Shown here piece after piece: positions 1 to 8,534 of a stretch of DNA of 64,000 nt (positions within the stretch are counted from its first letter, which is position 1; the number at the start of each line of letters is the position of its first letter). Where the stretch lies: positions 28,928-92,927 of the IMG/VR virus record IMGVR_UViG_3300047547_000167, one strand, 5' to 3'. The stretch comes from a virus. The translations under genes and the position numbers were made by a program. Below the pieces are notes generated by a model. The model did not search any database, had not been told where the DNA came from, and saw nothing but the letters and a program-made list of their open reading frames with translations.

Positions 1-9
1 GAAGGCGAC

Positions 10-369
10 ATGGATGCCTTCGGTGAATTCAGCCCAACCGGCGAAGTGGCCATGGCCAACGCCGCGCGCCACAAGCTGACCGTCAAGGCCGACACGCTGG
101 CTGCCGCCACGGACGCCCTGATCGAAGCCATCAAGCGCGGGTACAGCGTCACGTCGATCCGCCTGGCCCACGGCTGCTGCACCTTCCGCTTGACCTCCGA
201 CTTCCACCTGCGCGGCATCGACATCCCGCGCGAGGAAAACCCGGTGGGCAACGACTGGGAGCACGAAGCCGCGTGGGAGATGACCAACGTCGTCGCGGTG
301 ATGAACGACCTCTGCGCCATGTTTGCCTACAAGGCGCCCGAAGGTGCCGAGGAAGGCGGTGAGGCATGA
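10..369 (+). CDS. hypothetical early phage protein, possibly 5'-partial
   Basis: A 119-codon frame of unknown function. The reading frame is open to the first base of the window, so the true start could lie upstream. In-frame ATGs occur at 10 and 52. The product is acidic at its C-terminus and shows no recognisable motif, signal peptide or membrane segment. Its stop overlaps the ATG of the next gene (ATGA at 366-369), which indicates translational coupling and supports the frame. It is the first visible member of a tightly packed + strand run that includes thymidylate synthase. Confidence 0.6.
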   Translation: MDAFGEFSPTGEVAMANAARHKLTVKADTLAAATDALIEAIKRGYSVTSIRLAHGCCTFRLTSDFHLRGIDIPREENPVGNDWEHEAAWEMTNVVAVMNDLCAMFAYKAPEGAEEGGEA

Positions 370-593
370 CCAACCAGGAAACCGTCATGCAGCTGGCCGA
401 GCTGCTGCTGATGCGGGCCGCCGAGCTGGGAATGAACGTCACCATCACCCGCGTCCCCAACCACCCACTGGCCATGGGCAACATGCGCGACGTGATCGAG
501 GTGTGGCCCATCCGCCAGCTGGCGGAGCCCATCCGCCGCGCCCCCACCGTCCAGCACCTGCCCGCCGACGACACGGAAGGCGGTGAGCTGTGA
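366..593 (+). CDS. hypothetical small protein
   Basis: A 75-residue product of unknown function. It starts in an ATGA overlap with the gene before it and ends in a GTGA overlap with thyA, so all three genes are probably translated from one message. The N-terminal third (residues 1-25) is predicted helical with a Leu/Ala/Met pattern. No catalytic motif is visible. The coupling on both sides is the main reason for calling it a gene. Confidence 0.6.
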   Translation: MTNQETVMQLAELLLMRAAELGMNVTITRVPNHPLAMGNMRDVIEVWPIRQLAEPIRRAPTVQHLPADDTEGGEL

Positions 594-1387
594 AGCAATA
601 CACCGACCTCGTGAAACACGTGATCGACAACGGCGAGATGCGCACCGACCGCACGGGCGTGGGCACGCTGAGCGTCTTCGGCGGCATGCTTGAGTTCGAC
701 CTGCGCGAGCGCTTCCCGCTGGTGCAGGCGAAGGAAACGCGCTGGCGCACGGCGTTTCTGGAAATGCTGTGGTTCCTGCGCGGCGAGGACAACACCGACT
801 GGCTGCGCGCCAACGACTGCAAGTTGTGGGATGCGTGGACGGACGACGACGGGTACCTTGGGCCGGTTTACGGCGTGCAGTGGCGCAGCTGGCCAGCCAA
901 CGAAGGCCCATGGCACGACCAGATCAAAGCCATGATCGAAGGCCTGCGCAACAACCCCACCAGCCGCCGGCACATCGTCACAGCGTGGAACGTGGCCGAC
1001 CTGAACGACATGGCCCTGCCACCCTGCCACTGGGCCCACCAGTGCTACGTCGCAAACGGCTGGCTGGACATGATCGTGCACCAGCGCAGCTGGGACTTGG
1101 GTCTGGGTGCACCCTTCAACATCGCCCAGTACGCCCTGCTCCAGCACCTGTACGCCCGCGCCGCTGGCCTGAAGCCCCGGCACATGAAGTTTGCCTACGG
1201 CGACGCCCACGTCTACCTGAACCACGTCGGTGCCCTGGAGGAAATGCTGGGCCGCCAGTACCAGCCAGACAGCGCCAGCCTGGTGTTCAAAGCCGACAAC
1301 ACCGACATCGACGGCTACAAGCCCGGCGACTTCGACATCGAGGGCTACGAGCCGCAGCCGTTCATCAAGCTGGAGGTGGCCCTGTGA
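590..1387 (+). CDS. thyA: thymidylate synthase (ThyA type)
   Basis: Converts dUMP and methylene-tetrahydrofolate to dTMP and dihydrofolate in the cytoplasm, enlarging the thymidine pool for phage DNA synthesis. The 265-residue length matches bacterial ThyA. Visible family landmarks are DRTGVGT near residue 20 (phosphate-binding Arg), LWDAW and GPVYGVQWRSW at 79-101, the nucleophile Cys146 in LPPCHW, QRSWD at 165-169, PFNIAQYALL near 175-184 and GDAHVYLNH near 204-212. Asn177 at the pyrimidine-discriminating position favours dUMP over dCMP, arguing against a dCMP hydroxymethylase. Trp168 stands where E. coli ThyA has Cys in QRSCD. The start is a GTG overlapping the previous stop. A dUMP hydroxymethylase is the main alternative but is less likely because the Trp-rich folate-side motifs are intact. 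Confidence 0.96.
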   Translation: MKQYTDLVKHVIDNGEMRTDRTGVGTLSVFGGMLEFDLRERFPLVQAKETRWRTAFLEMLWFLRGEDNTDWLRANDCKLWDAWTDDDGYLGPVYGVQWRSWPANEGPWHDQIKAMIEGLRNNPTSRRHIVTAWNVADLNDMALPPCHWAHQCYVANGWLDMIVHQRSWDLGLGAPFNIAQYALLQHLYARAAGLKPRHMKFAYGDAHVYLNHVGALEEMLGRQYQPDSASLVFKADNTDIDGYKPGDFDIEGYEPQPFIKLEVAL

Positions 1388-1680
1388 ACCCGCCAACCCA
1401 CCCAGGCCAACGCTGCCGCGTCATCGGCGGCCGCATGGCCTTCAACGGCGAGGGCCAGGGGCCCAACCAGGGCAAAGAGGTCATCACCGTCTTCATGCAC
1501 GATGAGAAGGCGGGCGTGGAGCAGGAGAACGTCTGGCGCTGCCGAGCGGCCAGCGGGCACGCGCTCCAGACCTACTACGGGGCGGGCACCGAGGCTGACT
1601 TTTTGGAGTGCTGGCTGGAAATCGTTGAGCCGCCAAAGCAGGTGAACACGACCACCACCGAGCGCGAGGTCAAAGCCTGA
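1384..1680 (+). CDS. hypothetical small protein
   Basis: A 98-residue product chosen with a GTG start at 1384, which overlaps the thyA stop in a GTGA. A much longer frame is open upstream, but it only shadows thyA. The start of the protein (VIGGRMAFNGEGQGPNQGKEVITVF) suggests a small beta-barrel, as seen in many phage early proteins that carry a hydrophobic core between Gly-rich turns. The C-terminus ends in a Thr-rich tail. Function unknown. It is coupled to the next gene through a TGATG overlap. Confidence 0.6.
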   Translation: MNPPTHPGQRCRVIGGRMAFNGEGQGPNQGKEVITVFMHDEKAGVEQENVWRCRAASGHALQTYYGAGTEADFLECWLEIVEPPKQVNTTTTEREVKA

Positions 1681-2000
1681 TGGCACAAGTCCGGGTAAAC
1701 GCGCTTTCGTTCGCAATGATGGTCCGGGCCTTGTATGACGGCCCCAAGACCCTGCACCAGCTCTGCGAGATCACGGGCCTCCACGTTTGGACGGCCCGTC
1801 ATTACGTCAAGGCGATGCAAAAGCAGGAGGTGGTGCACATCACCGGCTGGACGAAGGACAGCATGGGCCGCGACGCCATCGCCCACTACGCCCTCGGCAT
1901 GGGCTTGGACATGCCGCGCGAGTGCAAGACAGGCGCACAGAAGCAGCAGGCACTGAGGGCCCGCAGGCGGGCTGCCGTCGAGGCCGCGAACAACTCCTGA
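1680..2000 (+). CDS. putative winged-helix DNA-binding protein
   Basis: A 106-residue basic protein. Residues 8-60 (ALYDGPKTLHQLCEITGL, then an Arg-His recognition-type helix and a beta-wing around VVHITGW) look like a winged helix-turn-helix as in MarR/ArsR-type regulators. The C-terminus is a basic Arg/Ala helix. It starts in a TGATG overlap with the previous gene and ends just before a bidirectional terminator, so it closes this + strand early operon. A role in early transcription or DNA replication is inference; the family is not identified. Confidence 0.6.
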   Translation: MAQVRVNALSFAMMVRALYDGPKTLHQLCEITGLHVWTARHYVKAMQKQEVVHITGWTKDSMGRDAIAHYALGMGLDMPRECKTGAQKQQALRARRRAAVEAANNS

Positions 2001-2023
2001 CACCAGGGTGGCCTGGGCACAAA

Positions 2024-2045
2024 AAAACCGCCAGATGGCGGTTTT
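2024..2045. terminator. bidirectional intrinsic terminator
   Basis: A perfect 9-bp stem (AAAACCGCC / GGCGGTTTT) with an AGAT loop. It is flanked by an A-run on one side and a T-run on the other, so it works in both directions. It separates two convergent units: the + strand thyA operon and the - strand primase-helicase operon. Confidence 0.85.
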
Positions 2046-2062
2046 GTCGTTTGGGCAGCTGG

Positions 2063-4810
2063 TCAGATTGGGGGCTCGTCGTCGTCCAGGACCAGGGACA
2101 GCGGAACGGTGATGACCTTGCTGTTGGTGCCCGCGTACTTCCGCGTCCGGTTCCCGTAGTTGGTCGCGCCAGGCAGGCGTGACAGCTGGCCGCGAAGGTC
2201 TGTCACGTAGGCCGTGTCCTTCACCAGCGCATTCAGGTTGGTCGAGCGCACGCCGAACAGGATGGCCTTGTCCTCGATCATCATCCCGTTTCGGCGCAGG
2301 ATATCCATGCAAAGTGGGCCGCCAATCGAGGTCGAGCTGACCTGGCGGCCAACCGCCTCGGACAGAATCTCGTGCACGGTCACGTCGGAGTTCGCCACGC
2401 GAATCTTGGCCTCCATGATGGCAGCCAGGGCCTTCTCTGGATCGCCAGGCCCGCCGGACACGTCGGTGTGGTCCGTCCAGTCGTAGCTGTTGATCATGGC
2501 CAGCGCCTCGGCTTCGCTTGCCACCTTGCTGGACGTCAGGCACCACGTACCGGCCAGCAGCGTGCCGTACTGGTCACCCTGGCGCTGCGTCCCAAACCGA
2601 GCGGCAGCGACCCGGCAGAACACCTCGACGTTGGCGATGACAGTGGGCAGCAGCCAGAGGCCGCGAGCCAGGATGCGGGCAGGCCAGGTGCCGTCGCGCT
2701 TGATCTTGTGGAGCGACTCCTCCAGCTTTTGCCACTGGTCGTCCGACGCGCCCGACTTGGCCGCAGGCCTCAGCACCAAGGGCGTGATGCGAGACTGGTC
2801 CGAGTCCTTGTCGAGCATGGTGTTGATCGAGGCCACGCAAAACATCGACCGGATGTGGAACCGCATGGAGTCGCCAGAAACCGTGCCCTTGGCCGTCTGG
2901 TGCGCGCCTTCGGATGACGACTGGCGCATCAGCATCATGATGGACTTCATGCGTTTGCGGTCGCCCTCGTCGTTGGGCTCGAACTCGTCAATCAGCGCGG
3001 GAACAGCGTCCGCCCGCAGGGTTTGCCGGATGCCGGGCTCGGTGGAATCGCCCTGGAACGGCTCCGAGATGCCAGACAGCAGCGCCTGAACGTAGTCACT
3101 CTGGATTGTGGACTTGCCGGACCCGGCCGCGCCAGTGATCCAGACGTGGGGCCGCCAATTCAGCGCGCCACCAATCGGGCTCAGGAACACCCAGCCCGCC
3201 AGCAGCGCAGCGGAGCCGGGCCGCGTCCAGCGCGCCATCTTCGCCACTTCGAGCATGTGCTGGCCATCCTCGTCGGACAGCGGCGTCTCGGCAGGCGGCG
3301 TCATGGTCCGCGACATGGGATAGACCCAGCGCGACTCGATATCGGTTATGTCCGTCCGCACGCCATCGACGGACAGGTAGTCGCCGTGGTGGAAGACCGC
3401 CCGGCCATTGTCGCGCCAGGCGCCACGGCCGCGTACATTCCGGGGGTCGTACACGCCACGCTTGTGAGCAATTGCCATGATCCACTCGAAGGCCTGCACG
3501 CGGTTGACGCCGCCTTTGTCGCCCGGGAAATGCATCTCCCACCAGTTCGTGGGGGCCAGCTCCGCCAACCCCATGTCGCTGAAGTCCTGCCGCGAGCGGT
3601 GGAGCACCATCCGCTTGGCGCGGTGGAAAAAATAGTAGTAGTCGCCGTCGTAGCCCAGGATGGCAAAGTGCCCGTGGTCGAGAAGCGCCTCGTCTTCGCC
3701 ATCCAGCGCCGGGATTGAAGGCTGGCCTTCCGGTGGGGGCTCATCGGGCGAGGCGGGCTCCCCCTCCCAAGGCGGCAAATCATCAGGCGGCACCGGCGCA
3801 GGCGCAGGAGCCAGCGCGGCATCAATGACGCCGGCCACGGCCTCCAGCCCCTCGGACTGCTGCAAGTCGTTGAAGTCGCCAGGAGGCGGCACGGCCACCA
3901 GGCCGCCGACGGCATCGGCCGCCTTGCGCGCAGCGGTCACGCCAGGGTTGCCCGCCGTCTGGGTGTCGTTGTCGGCAGCGAACAGGATGATGGCGTCGGG
4001 CTTGGCCGCGCGCAGCTTCTCGGCCACGCGCAACAGGTTCGAGGTGTCGAAGCACACCAGCACCAGGTGGCCGGTGGCCGCGTGCACGCTGGCACACGTG
4101 GCGTAGCCCTCGCCCAGCACGTAGACCACCCGGCCGTCGTGCTGCCGGGGCTTGCCGATTGGGAAGAAGTTGCCCGACTTGGCCCCGTCTTTGAAAAAGC
4201 GCTTCTTGCCACCTTCCTCTGGGTCGATGCCCTGAAGGCTCCAGAGCTTGCCCTTGTTGTCCTTGATCGGGATGAGCAGAGACTGCTGCGTGACCACGAA
4301 CACCTCGCCGGTGTCGGGGTCCACGCGCTCCCAGGTGCCCACACGCAAGCCGTAGGACGAAACGCCCTTGCGGGCGAGGTAGGGATGGGCGCCGCCAGGC
4401 GAAGCCGCGTCCCAGATTTGCTGGGCACGCACGGCGCGCTCTTCATGGAGCGCCGCCTCTTCAGCGGCGGCCTGGGCGGCACGCTCAGCAGCCCGAGCGC
4501 GGTCGGCGTCGATCTCGGCCTTGGAGCGCTTCTTGTGGGTGCCAGCGTCCACCCAGCCCGCCGACTTGGCGTCGTAGAACAGGCTGGCAATGGTCAGCTT
4601 GCCCGCCGTCTTGATCGACTTCCACACCGACTTGGCCGCGCCAGCGCTGTAGCTGTCGCACTGGGAGCCCCACTGGTCCCAAATTTCAAAGCCCTCGTCG
4701 GGAAACTCGCTCTTGATGCAGGTCGCGGCGCGAACCCAAACCTCACGGCTCGCCGGGTTGAGGTAGCTCAGCGCAGACCGGACACGCTCAATGCTGGTGG
4801 CGTCATGCAT
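2063..4810 (-). CDS. DUF927-type primase-helicase
   Basis: A 915-residue replication protein combining priming and unwinding. The N-terminus (about 5-75) resembles the PriCT-2 domain found after primase cores. A Lys/Ala/Glu-rich linker follows. Residues about 225-310 are TOPRIM-like (VLGEGYATCASV, later FAADND). A Pro-rich hinge near 340-375 precedes a DUF927-type ATPase with Walker A GAAGSGKST at about 560-568. No zinc finger is visible at the front. The chosen ATG at 4810 follows AGGGGCG at a suitable distance; an ATG at 4852 gives 14 extra unlikely residues. It is the last gene of the - strand replication operon and ends at the shared terminator. It likely acts at the phage origin with the SSB and SF2 helicase encoded upstream. 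Confidence 0.88.
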   Translation of the reverse strand: MHDATSIERVRSALSYLNPASREVWVRAATCIKSEFPDEGFEIWDQWGSQCDSYSAGAAKSVWKSIKTAGKLTIASLFYDAKSAGWVDAGTHKKRSKAEIDADRARAAERAAQAAAEEAALHEERAVRAQQIWDAASPGGAHPYLARKGVSSYGLRVGTWERVDPDTGEVFVVTQQSLLIPIKDNKGKLWSLQGIDPEEGGKKRFFKDGAKSGNFFPIGKPRQHDGRVVYVLGEGYATCASVHAATGHLVLVCFDTSNLLRVAEKLRAAKPDAIILFAADNDTQTAGNPGVTAARKAADAVGGLVAVPPPGDFNDLQQSEGLEAVAGVIDAALAPAPAPVPPDDLPPWEGEPASPDEPPPEGQPSIPALDGEDEALLDHGHFAILGYDGDYYYFFHRAKRMVLHRSRQDFSDMGLAELAPTNWWEMHFPGDKGGVNRVQAFEWIMAIAHKRGVYDPRNVRGRGAWRDNGRAVFHHGDYLSVDGVRTDITDIESRWVYPMSRTMTPPAETPLSDEDGQHMLEVAKMARWTRPGSAALLAGWVFLSPIGGALNWRPHVWITGAAGSGKSTIQSDYVQALLSGISEPFQGDSTEPGIRQTLRADAVPALIDEFEPNDEGDRKRMKSIMMLMRQSSSEGAHQTAKGTVSGDSMRFHIRSMFCVASINTMLDKDSDQSRITPLVLRPAAKSGASDDQWQKLEESLHKIKRDGTWPARILARGLWLLPTVIANVEVFCRVAAARFGTQRQGDQYGTLLAGTWCLTSSKVASEAEALAMINSYDWTDHTDVSGGPGDPEKALAAIMEAKIRVANSDVTVHEILSEAVGRQVSSTSIGGPLCMDILRRNGMMIEDKAILFGVRSTNLNALVKDTAYVTDLRGQLSRLPGATNYGNRTRKYAGTNSKVITVPLSLVLDDDEPPI

Positions 4811-5011
4811 AGACGCCCCTGAAGAAAGATGAAGACAAACCGCACTCCCCACGGAATCCTCCCCGACAAGTAAAGGTGGGCGGCGCGCACAGGGGGAGGA
4901 CTGCGCGCGCCTTTTCAGCCGGTAGCTAACCGGCGTAGCCCAAAAACGATTGTGGCCACACGGCGACCGAGTCGCTGACGTGAAGCCGGGAATTCGTGTG
5001 AAGGCTGCATC
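4811..5011 (-). promoter_or_regulatory. structured leader of the primase-helicase gene
   Basis: About 200 bp with no credible gene. It holds a long imperfect GC hairpin (about 4872-4903, arms GGCGCGCA and TGCGCGC) whose loop is purine-rich on the + strand. A second hairpin with arms CCGG sits around an AGCT loop near 4917-4934. On the - strand these lie in the 5' leader of the primase-helicase gene, so an attenuator or expression-control role is possible. A T-run after the first hairpin is seen only on the + strand (CCTTTTC), where no gene follows. Confidence 0.35.
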
Positions 5012-5455
5012 TTACAGCGGATCGGGGGCGCTCCCACGCCGCCATGCTGCAATAATTTCAACAGCCTGCTCGGGCGAGCTGGCAAACCCAGCGATCCCGC
5101 CAGCGCGGTGCATCTGCTGCACGAAGTTGATCTGCGCGTCGCGTTTGCGACCGCCGCCGCTGGCCTTGCACTCCACGCCAGTGAAGACGGGGATGGTTCG
5201 GCCCACCATGTCTGGGGTGATGACCACAGGGGTCCAGCCTATGAGGTCGGGCGCCCCTTGGAGCGGGTCACCAGTCGGAAGCGCAAGACCCAAAGCCACA
5301 GGGCGACTGCCAGGCGGCAGAACAACGGAGCCGTCGTTAAGCCGCCTGACCTCGCCATGACACACCCAGCCCTTGCCAGTATTCAACCTGAACAGGCGAC
5401 TGACCGGCCCGAGGGCCAGCCACACCTGGCGCATGACGGTGGACTCGGTAGCCAT
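5012..5455 (-). CDS. VRR-NUC domain nuclease
   Basis: A 147-residue protein that is essentially one VRR-NUC (PD-(D/E)XK-type) domain. Visible signatures are GAPDLIGW (metal-binding Asp) near residue 70, ECKASGGGRKRDAQINF (E-x-K, then the conserved Gln) near 105-120, and HRAGGIAGFASS near 124-135. Stand-alone VRR-NUC proteins in phages are structure-selective endonucleases linked to replication or recombination intermediates. The ATG at 5455 overlaps the upstream stop (TGATG); an upstream ATG at 5563 would add an Arg/Pro-rich shadow segment and was rejected. It lies between the conserved 173-residue protein and the primase-helicase. Confidence 0.85.
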   Translation of the reverse strand: MATESTVMRQVWLALGPVSRLFRLNTGKGWVCHGEVRRLNDGSVVLPPGSRPVALGLALPTGDPLQGAPDLIGWTPVVITPDMVGRTIPVFTGVECKASGGGRKRDAQINFVQQMHRAGGIAGFASSPEQAVEIIAAWRRGSAPDPL

Positions 5456-5976
5456 CAGCGGGGCACCACGCGGTAGGCGATCACGTCGCTGGGGAGGCCT
5501 CGATGCTCCCAGATGAAAATCGAGGCGCGCCCCATGCGGGGAATCTTGCCACGGCGCTGGCACTCAACGACCACGCTGGGGCCAACGGGGGCCGTCCCAC
5601 CACTCCACTTGATCCACCAGCCAGTAGTATCCACCACCGCCCCAGCAAACGCCACGCTGTCCGGGTCGTACTCAGGCGGCGGCGGGATGACCACGGCGTC
5701 GGCAGCGGCATCCTCGTCCAGCATTTCCAGCCGACGCGTCAGCGTGTCGATGGCTTCCTGCACGTCGCGCCTGAAGTCCTTGCCAGCGCCACGGCCACCA
5801 GGGGCGACCAGCTTCTTGATGGCGTGCCCCAGGGCCTGGTCGGTGACGCCGAACAGGTCCAGCATGCGGTAGATGTCAATCTCGCTCAGGTGGGCTACCG
5901 AGCGGAAGTAGTGGGCGTGTTTACGTGCGCCAGCCTGGTTTTTGCTTTGGGTTGTGGACGTCATGGTAGTGGTCAT
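5455..5976 (-). CDS. conserved phage protein with a DUF3310-like core
   Basis: A 173-residue protein. Residues 22-90 (HYFRSVAHL.EIDIYRML, then FGVTDQALGHAIKKL, GGRGAGKD and DVQEAIDTL.RRLEM) match my recollection of a small domain common in phage early regions (DUF3310-like), often found alone at 60-90 residues. Here it is fused to a C-terminal segment with PPPPEYDPD and a possible small beta domain. Its function is not established. The start overlaps the upstream HNH gene by 56 bp. ATGs at 5976 and 5964 are both possible. Confidence 0.7.
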   Translation of the reverse strand: MTTTMTSTTQSKNQAGARKHAHYFRSVAHLSEIDIYRMLDLFGVTDQALGHAIKKLVAPGGRGAGKDFRRDVQEAIDTLTRRLEMLDEDAAADAVVIPPPPEYDPDSVAFAGAVVDTTGWWIKWSGGTAPVGPSVVVECQRRGKIPRMGRASIFIWEHRGLPSDVIAYRVVPR

Positions 5977-6394
5977 CGGGGTAAGCCAAGTGAATCTCTC
6001 TGTGGTGAGGTGGACAAAGCCAGATCACATCAAGGGGGCGGGAGTAGTCAGGGTGGTGCGCCTCAACGTCCGCAGCGCCACAGCACGCGCAAGGCTGCTT
6101 TGCCAGCCTGCCGGTCTTCAAGGCGGCGGCCACTGCGCCGTTTGCTTTGTAGCGATCAGGAAACCGACGCCGGTATTCCGCCGTTCTCTCATGGCCGAGG
6201 TGGACACGGTGCGGGAGTTTTGACCGCTCACGGTCATAAGCGCGTATCGCGTCGCCGTTGGCGCGACGATGCTCAAGCATGTCGCGCTTTGTGCACGCCT
6301 TGCATTTGTTGAGGTGTCCATCCGCCATCATTTTGTGCCGGTAGAACTCCGACAGCGGCTGGCAAACACCACACTTGAAGCACGCTTTCACCAA
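5921..6394 (-). CDS. HNH/zinc-finger nuclease-like protein
   Basis: A 157-residue protein with two metal-binding parts. The N-terminus (CFKCG..QPLSEFY...KCKAC) is the Cys4 knuckle typical of phage endonuclease VII/HNH-like proteins. The C-terminus has CACCG, then VEAHHPDYSRPLDVIWLC and HHREIH, an HNH-type His-metal core with paired Cys. Many such genes are free-standing homing-type nucleases; others assist packaging. The gene overlaps ssb by 7 bp at its start and the DUF3310-like gene at its end, so it is embedded in the replication operon rather than inserted in a gap. Nuclease activity is inferred. Confidence 0.72.
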   Translation of the reverse strand: MVKACFKCGVCQPLSEFYRHKMMADGHLNKCKACTKRDMLEHRRANGDAIRAYDRERSKLPHRVHLGHERTAEYRRRFPDRYKANGAVAAALKTGRLAKQPCACCGAADVEAHHPDYSRPLDVIWLCPPHHREIHLAYPDDHYHDVHNPKQKPGWRT

Positions 6395-6846
6395 GGCCCC
6401 CGCATCGGAGCGAATGGGATGTCGTCATCCATTGCGCCATACCCACCACCAGCAGGCGCGGCAGCCGGTGCACGCGCTGGCGCGGGAGCAGGAGCTGGTG
6501 CGCCGCCTTCAGGCTTTGCCCCCAGCAACTGGAAGTCCTGGCCCCGCACCTCGGTGACGTACTTCTCGGCCCCGTCCTTGTCGGTGTACTTGCGCACCGA
6601 GAACTCGCCGTTCGCCCGCATCTGCGAGCCCTTCTTGGCGTACTGGCCAATCAGCTCGGCGGTCTTCCCAAAGAACGAGAACGGCACCCAGGTGGTCTGC
6701 TCCTTCATTTCACCGGTGGCCTTGTCCTTCCACTTTTTGCCCACCGCCAGCGAGATGTTCACCGCCGCGTCGCCGTTGGGCATGCGGCGCACCTCGGGAT
6801 CACGCCCCAGGCGTCCGATGACGCAAACCAAATTCAAATCAGCCAT
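6388..6846 (-). CDS. ssb: single-stranded DNA-binding protein
   Basis: Binds ssDNA during replication and recombination. The 152 residues contain the OB fold (NLVCVIGRLGRDPEVR near 5-20, AAVNISLAV, then TTWVPFSFFGKTAELIGQY near 60-75, and a YVTEVRGQDFQLL strand near 97-109). A Pro/Ala/Gly-rich linker follows (115-135). The acidic tip motif MDDDIPF, which recruits partner proteins in bacterial SSBs, is not at the very end: seven more residues (APMRGPW) follow. It lies between the SF2 helicase and the HNH protein, as expected for a phage replication module. Confidence 0.95.
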   Translation of the reverse strand: MADLNLVCVIGRLGRDPEVRRMPNGDAAVNISLAVGKKWKDKATGEMKEQTTWVPFSFFGKTAELIGQYAKKGSQMRANGEFSVRKYTDKDGAEKYVTEVRGQDFQLLGAKPEGGAPAPAPAPARAPAAAPAGGGYGAMDDDIPFAPMRGPW

Positions 6847-6873
6847 AACGAATACCCTTTCAAAAACTCACGG

Positions 6874-8484
6874 TTAGAAGGCCCGTGATTTGCCCGAATT
6901 CTTGCGCTGCCGCGCGTTCCACAAGTGTTGCGCCCACCCCCGGGAATAACCACGCTGGGCCGCGATCTTCTCCAGCTCCTCCAGCGTTTTCGCCCCCGCC
7001 ACCTCGACCTTCTTCTGTCGCTTCAACGCTTCCTCCATTTCCGGGGTGATCTCGGCCAGCTCGCCGTCCACGTGCTCGGGGCCCTTGCGGACGCGCCCTG
7101 GGATGGCGTGCCCGCAATTGGGGCAGACGTGCTCCTGGCCAGCGGGCCGGTCCTTGGGGTCGAAAACCGAGTAGCACTGGGGGCACTGCGTGAGGTCGAT
7201 CTTGGGCTCGTCGTCCTTCTTCTTGCCCTTCTTCTTTTTGATGCCGTCCAAGTCCCACTCGCGCTCGGCGTCGGCGAAGCCGTGCTTCTGCCAGAGCCCG
7301 CAGTGGTCGATGACAAAGCACTTGCGCCCCTTGGGGCCGGCGTCGATGGCCGCAAAGCGCTGCTCCGCAGTGTCCAGCGGCATGCCGGGCGCGAAGATGG
7401 GGCGCAGTCCGCGCCCGATGGTTTGCAGGTAGGACGACAGGCTCATGGTGAGCCGCAGCAGGATGACGGCGCCGATGGCCGGGCAGTCCACGCCTTCCAC
7501 TAGGAGCATGGCGAACGTGATCAGCTTCAGACGGCCGTCGGACAGCATCTGGAGCGCGCGGTCGCGTTCCTCGCTGGTGTTCTCGCCCGACAGCGCCAGC
7601 GCCGGGATACCGGCGGCGTTGAACTCCTCTGCGACGTGCCGGGCGTGGGCCACGTTGGTGCACCAGGCCACAGCTGGAACACCGGGGCAGATTTTCTTGT
7701 ATTCAGCGATGGCGCTCCCGGTGATGACGGGCTTGTCCATCAGGTCGGCCATGGCGTCGGCGTCGTAGTCGCCGCCCACCTTCTTCACGCCAGACAGGTC
7801 GATTTGCTGCTTGGAGGCGAACACGGCGGGCTTCACAAGATAGCCGTTGGCTATCAACTCCTTGATGCTGATACCCTGCACCATGGTGTCAAAGCAGCCG
7901 CCAGCGTGGCGACCCAGGCCCTTGCCGTCCAGGCGCACCGGGGAGCCGGTCACACCCAGCACGCGGGCCTGGGGCCACGCGGCCAGGATGTCCATGTAGG
8001 ACTTGGCGGCGCTGAGGTGGCACTCATCGATGACGATCAGGTCGAAGCCCACGCCCACCGCCTTCATTTTGTCGATGCGGCGCACCAGCGTCTGCACGCT
8101 GGCCACTTGCACCAGGCGGCGAGGGTTGGGGGTGAACCCGGCCATGATGATGCCGTGCTGCACGCCGTTGTCGTCCAGCTTGCGGCTGGCCTGTTTGATG
8201 AGCTGGTCGCGGTGCGCCAGGATGAGCACGCGAGAGCCTTTAGCGGCGGCCGACTTGGCGATGTAGCTGAACACGACCGTTTTGCCGGCACCGGTTGCAG
8301 CCACCAGCAGGACGGCCTTATGCCCGTTGCGGTACTCGATGCGGACCTTGTCCACGAAGTCGTGCTGGTAATCGCGCAGGCTCACAGTCGGCGCAGGCGC
8401 GGCTGGTCGAGCAGCAGGCGCGGGCCTTGGAGCGGCTGCATTGATGGCGGCAGCCAGGCGCCCGGGTTGATGGGGAGCGTTCAT
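6874..8484 (-). CDS. superfamily 2 DNA helicase (DEAD/DEAH, RAD25/UvsW-like)
   Basis: A 536-residue ATP-dependent helicase, probably acting on replication forks or recombination branches. After a Pro/Ala-rich leader it has DYQHDFV (Q-motif-like), Walker A ATGAGKT near residue 66, ILAHRDQL, the DECH box near 152, VTGSPVR (motif III), ALSGENTSEERD in RecA domain 2, and a motif VI of the form QTIGRGLRP. A four-Cys zinc ribbon (CPQC...CPNC, about 433-458) and a C-terminal helical tail follow. The architecture resembles the phage helicases annotated as type III restriction Res subunits, but no methylase or specificity subunit is present, so a restriction role is unlikely. Confidence 0.92.
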   Translation of the reverse strand: MNAPHQPGRLAAAINAAAPRPAPAARPAAPAPTVSLRDYQHDFVDKVRIEYRNGHKAVLLVAATGAGKTVVFSYIAKSAAAKGSRVLILAHRDQLIKQASRKLDDNGVQHGIIMAGFTPNPRRLVQVASVQTLVRRIDKMKAVGVGFDLIVIDECHLSAAKSYMDILAAWPQARVLGVTGSPVRLDGKGLGRHAGGCFDTMVQGISIKELIANGYLVKPAVFASKQQIDLSGVKKVGGDYDADAMADLMDKPVITGSAIAEYKKICPGVPAVAWCTNVAHARHVAEEFNAAGIPALALSGENTSEERDRALQMLSDGRLKLITFAMLLVEGVDCPAIGAVILLRLTMSLSSYLQTIGRGLRPIFAPGMPLDTAEQRFAAIDAGPKGRKCFVIDHCGLWQKHGFADAEREWDLDGIKKKKGKKKDDEPKIDLTQCPQCYSVFDPKDRPAGQEHVCPNCGHAIPGRVRKGPEHVDGELAEITPEMEEALKRQKKVEVAGAKTLEELEKIAAQRGYSRGWAQHLWNARQRKNSGKSRAF

Positions 8485-8534
8485 GAAGTAAAGCGCGGCA
8501 TCAGTAAAAGTCCGCGTTCAAAAAGAGTGGAAGA

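Noticed and set aside
149-1396. A 415-codon - strand ORF opposite thyA and the small early genes
   Set aside because: It mirrors thyA, whose motifs are unmistakable, and has low-complexity Arg/Gly/Val/His content typical of antisense frames in high-G+C DNA.
6874-8484. Type III restriction enzyme subunit
   Set aside because: The protein has SF2 helicase motifs and a zinc ribbon, but no endonuclease motif or modification subunit is nearby; a phage helicase is the simpler reading.
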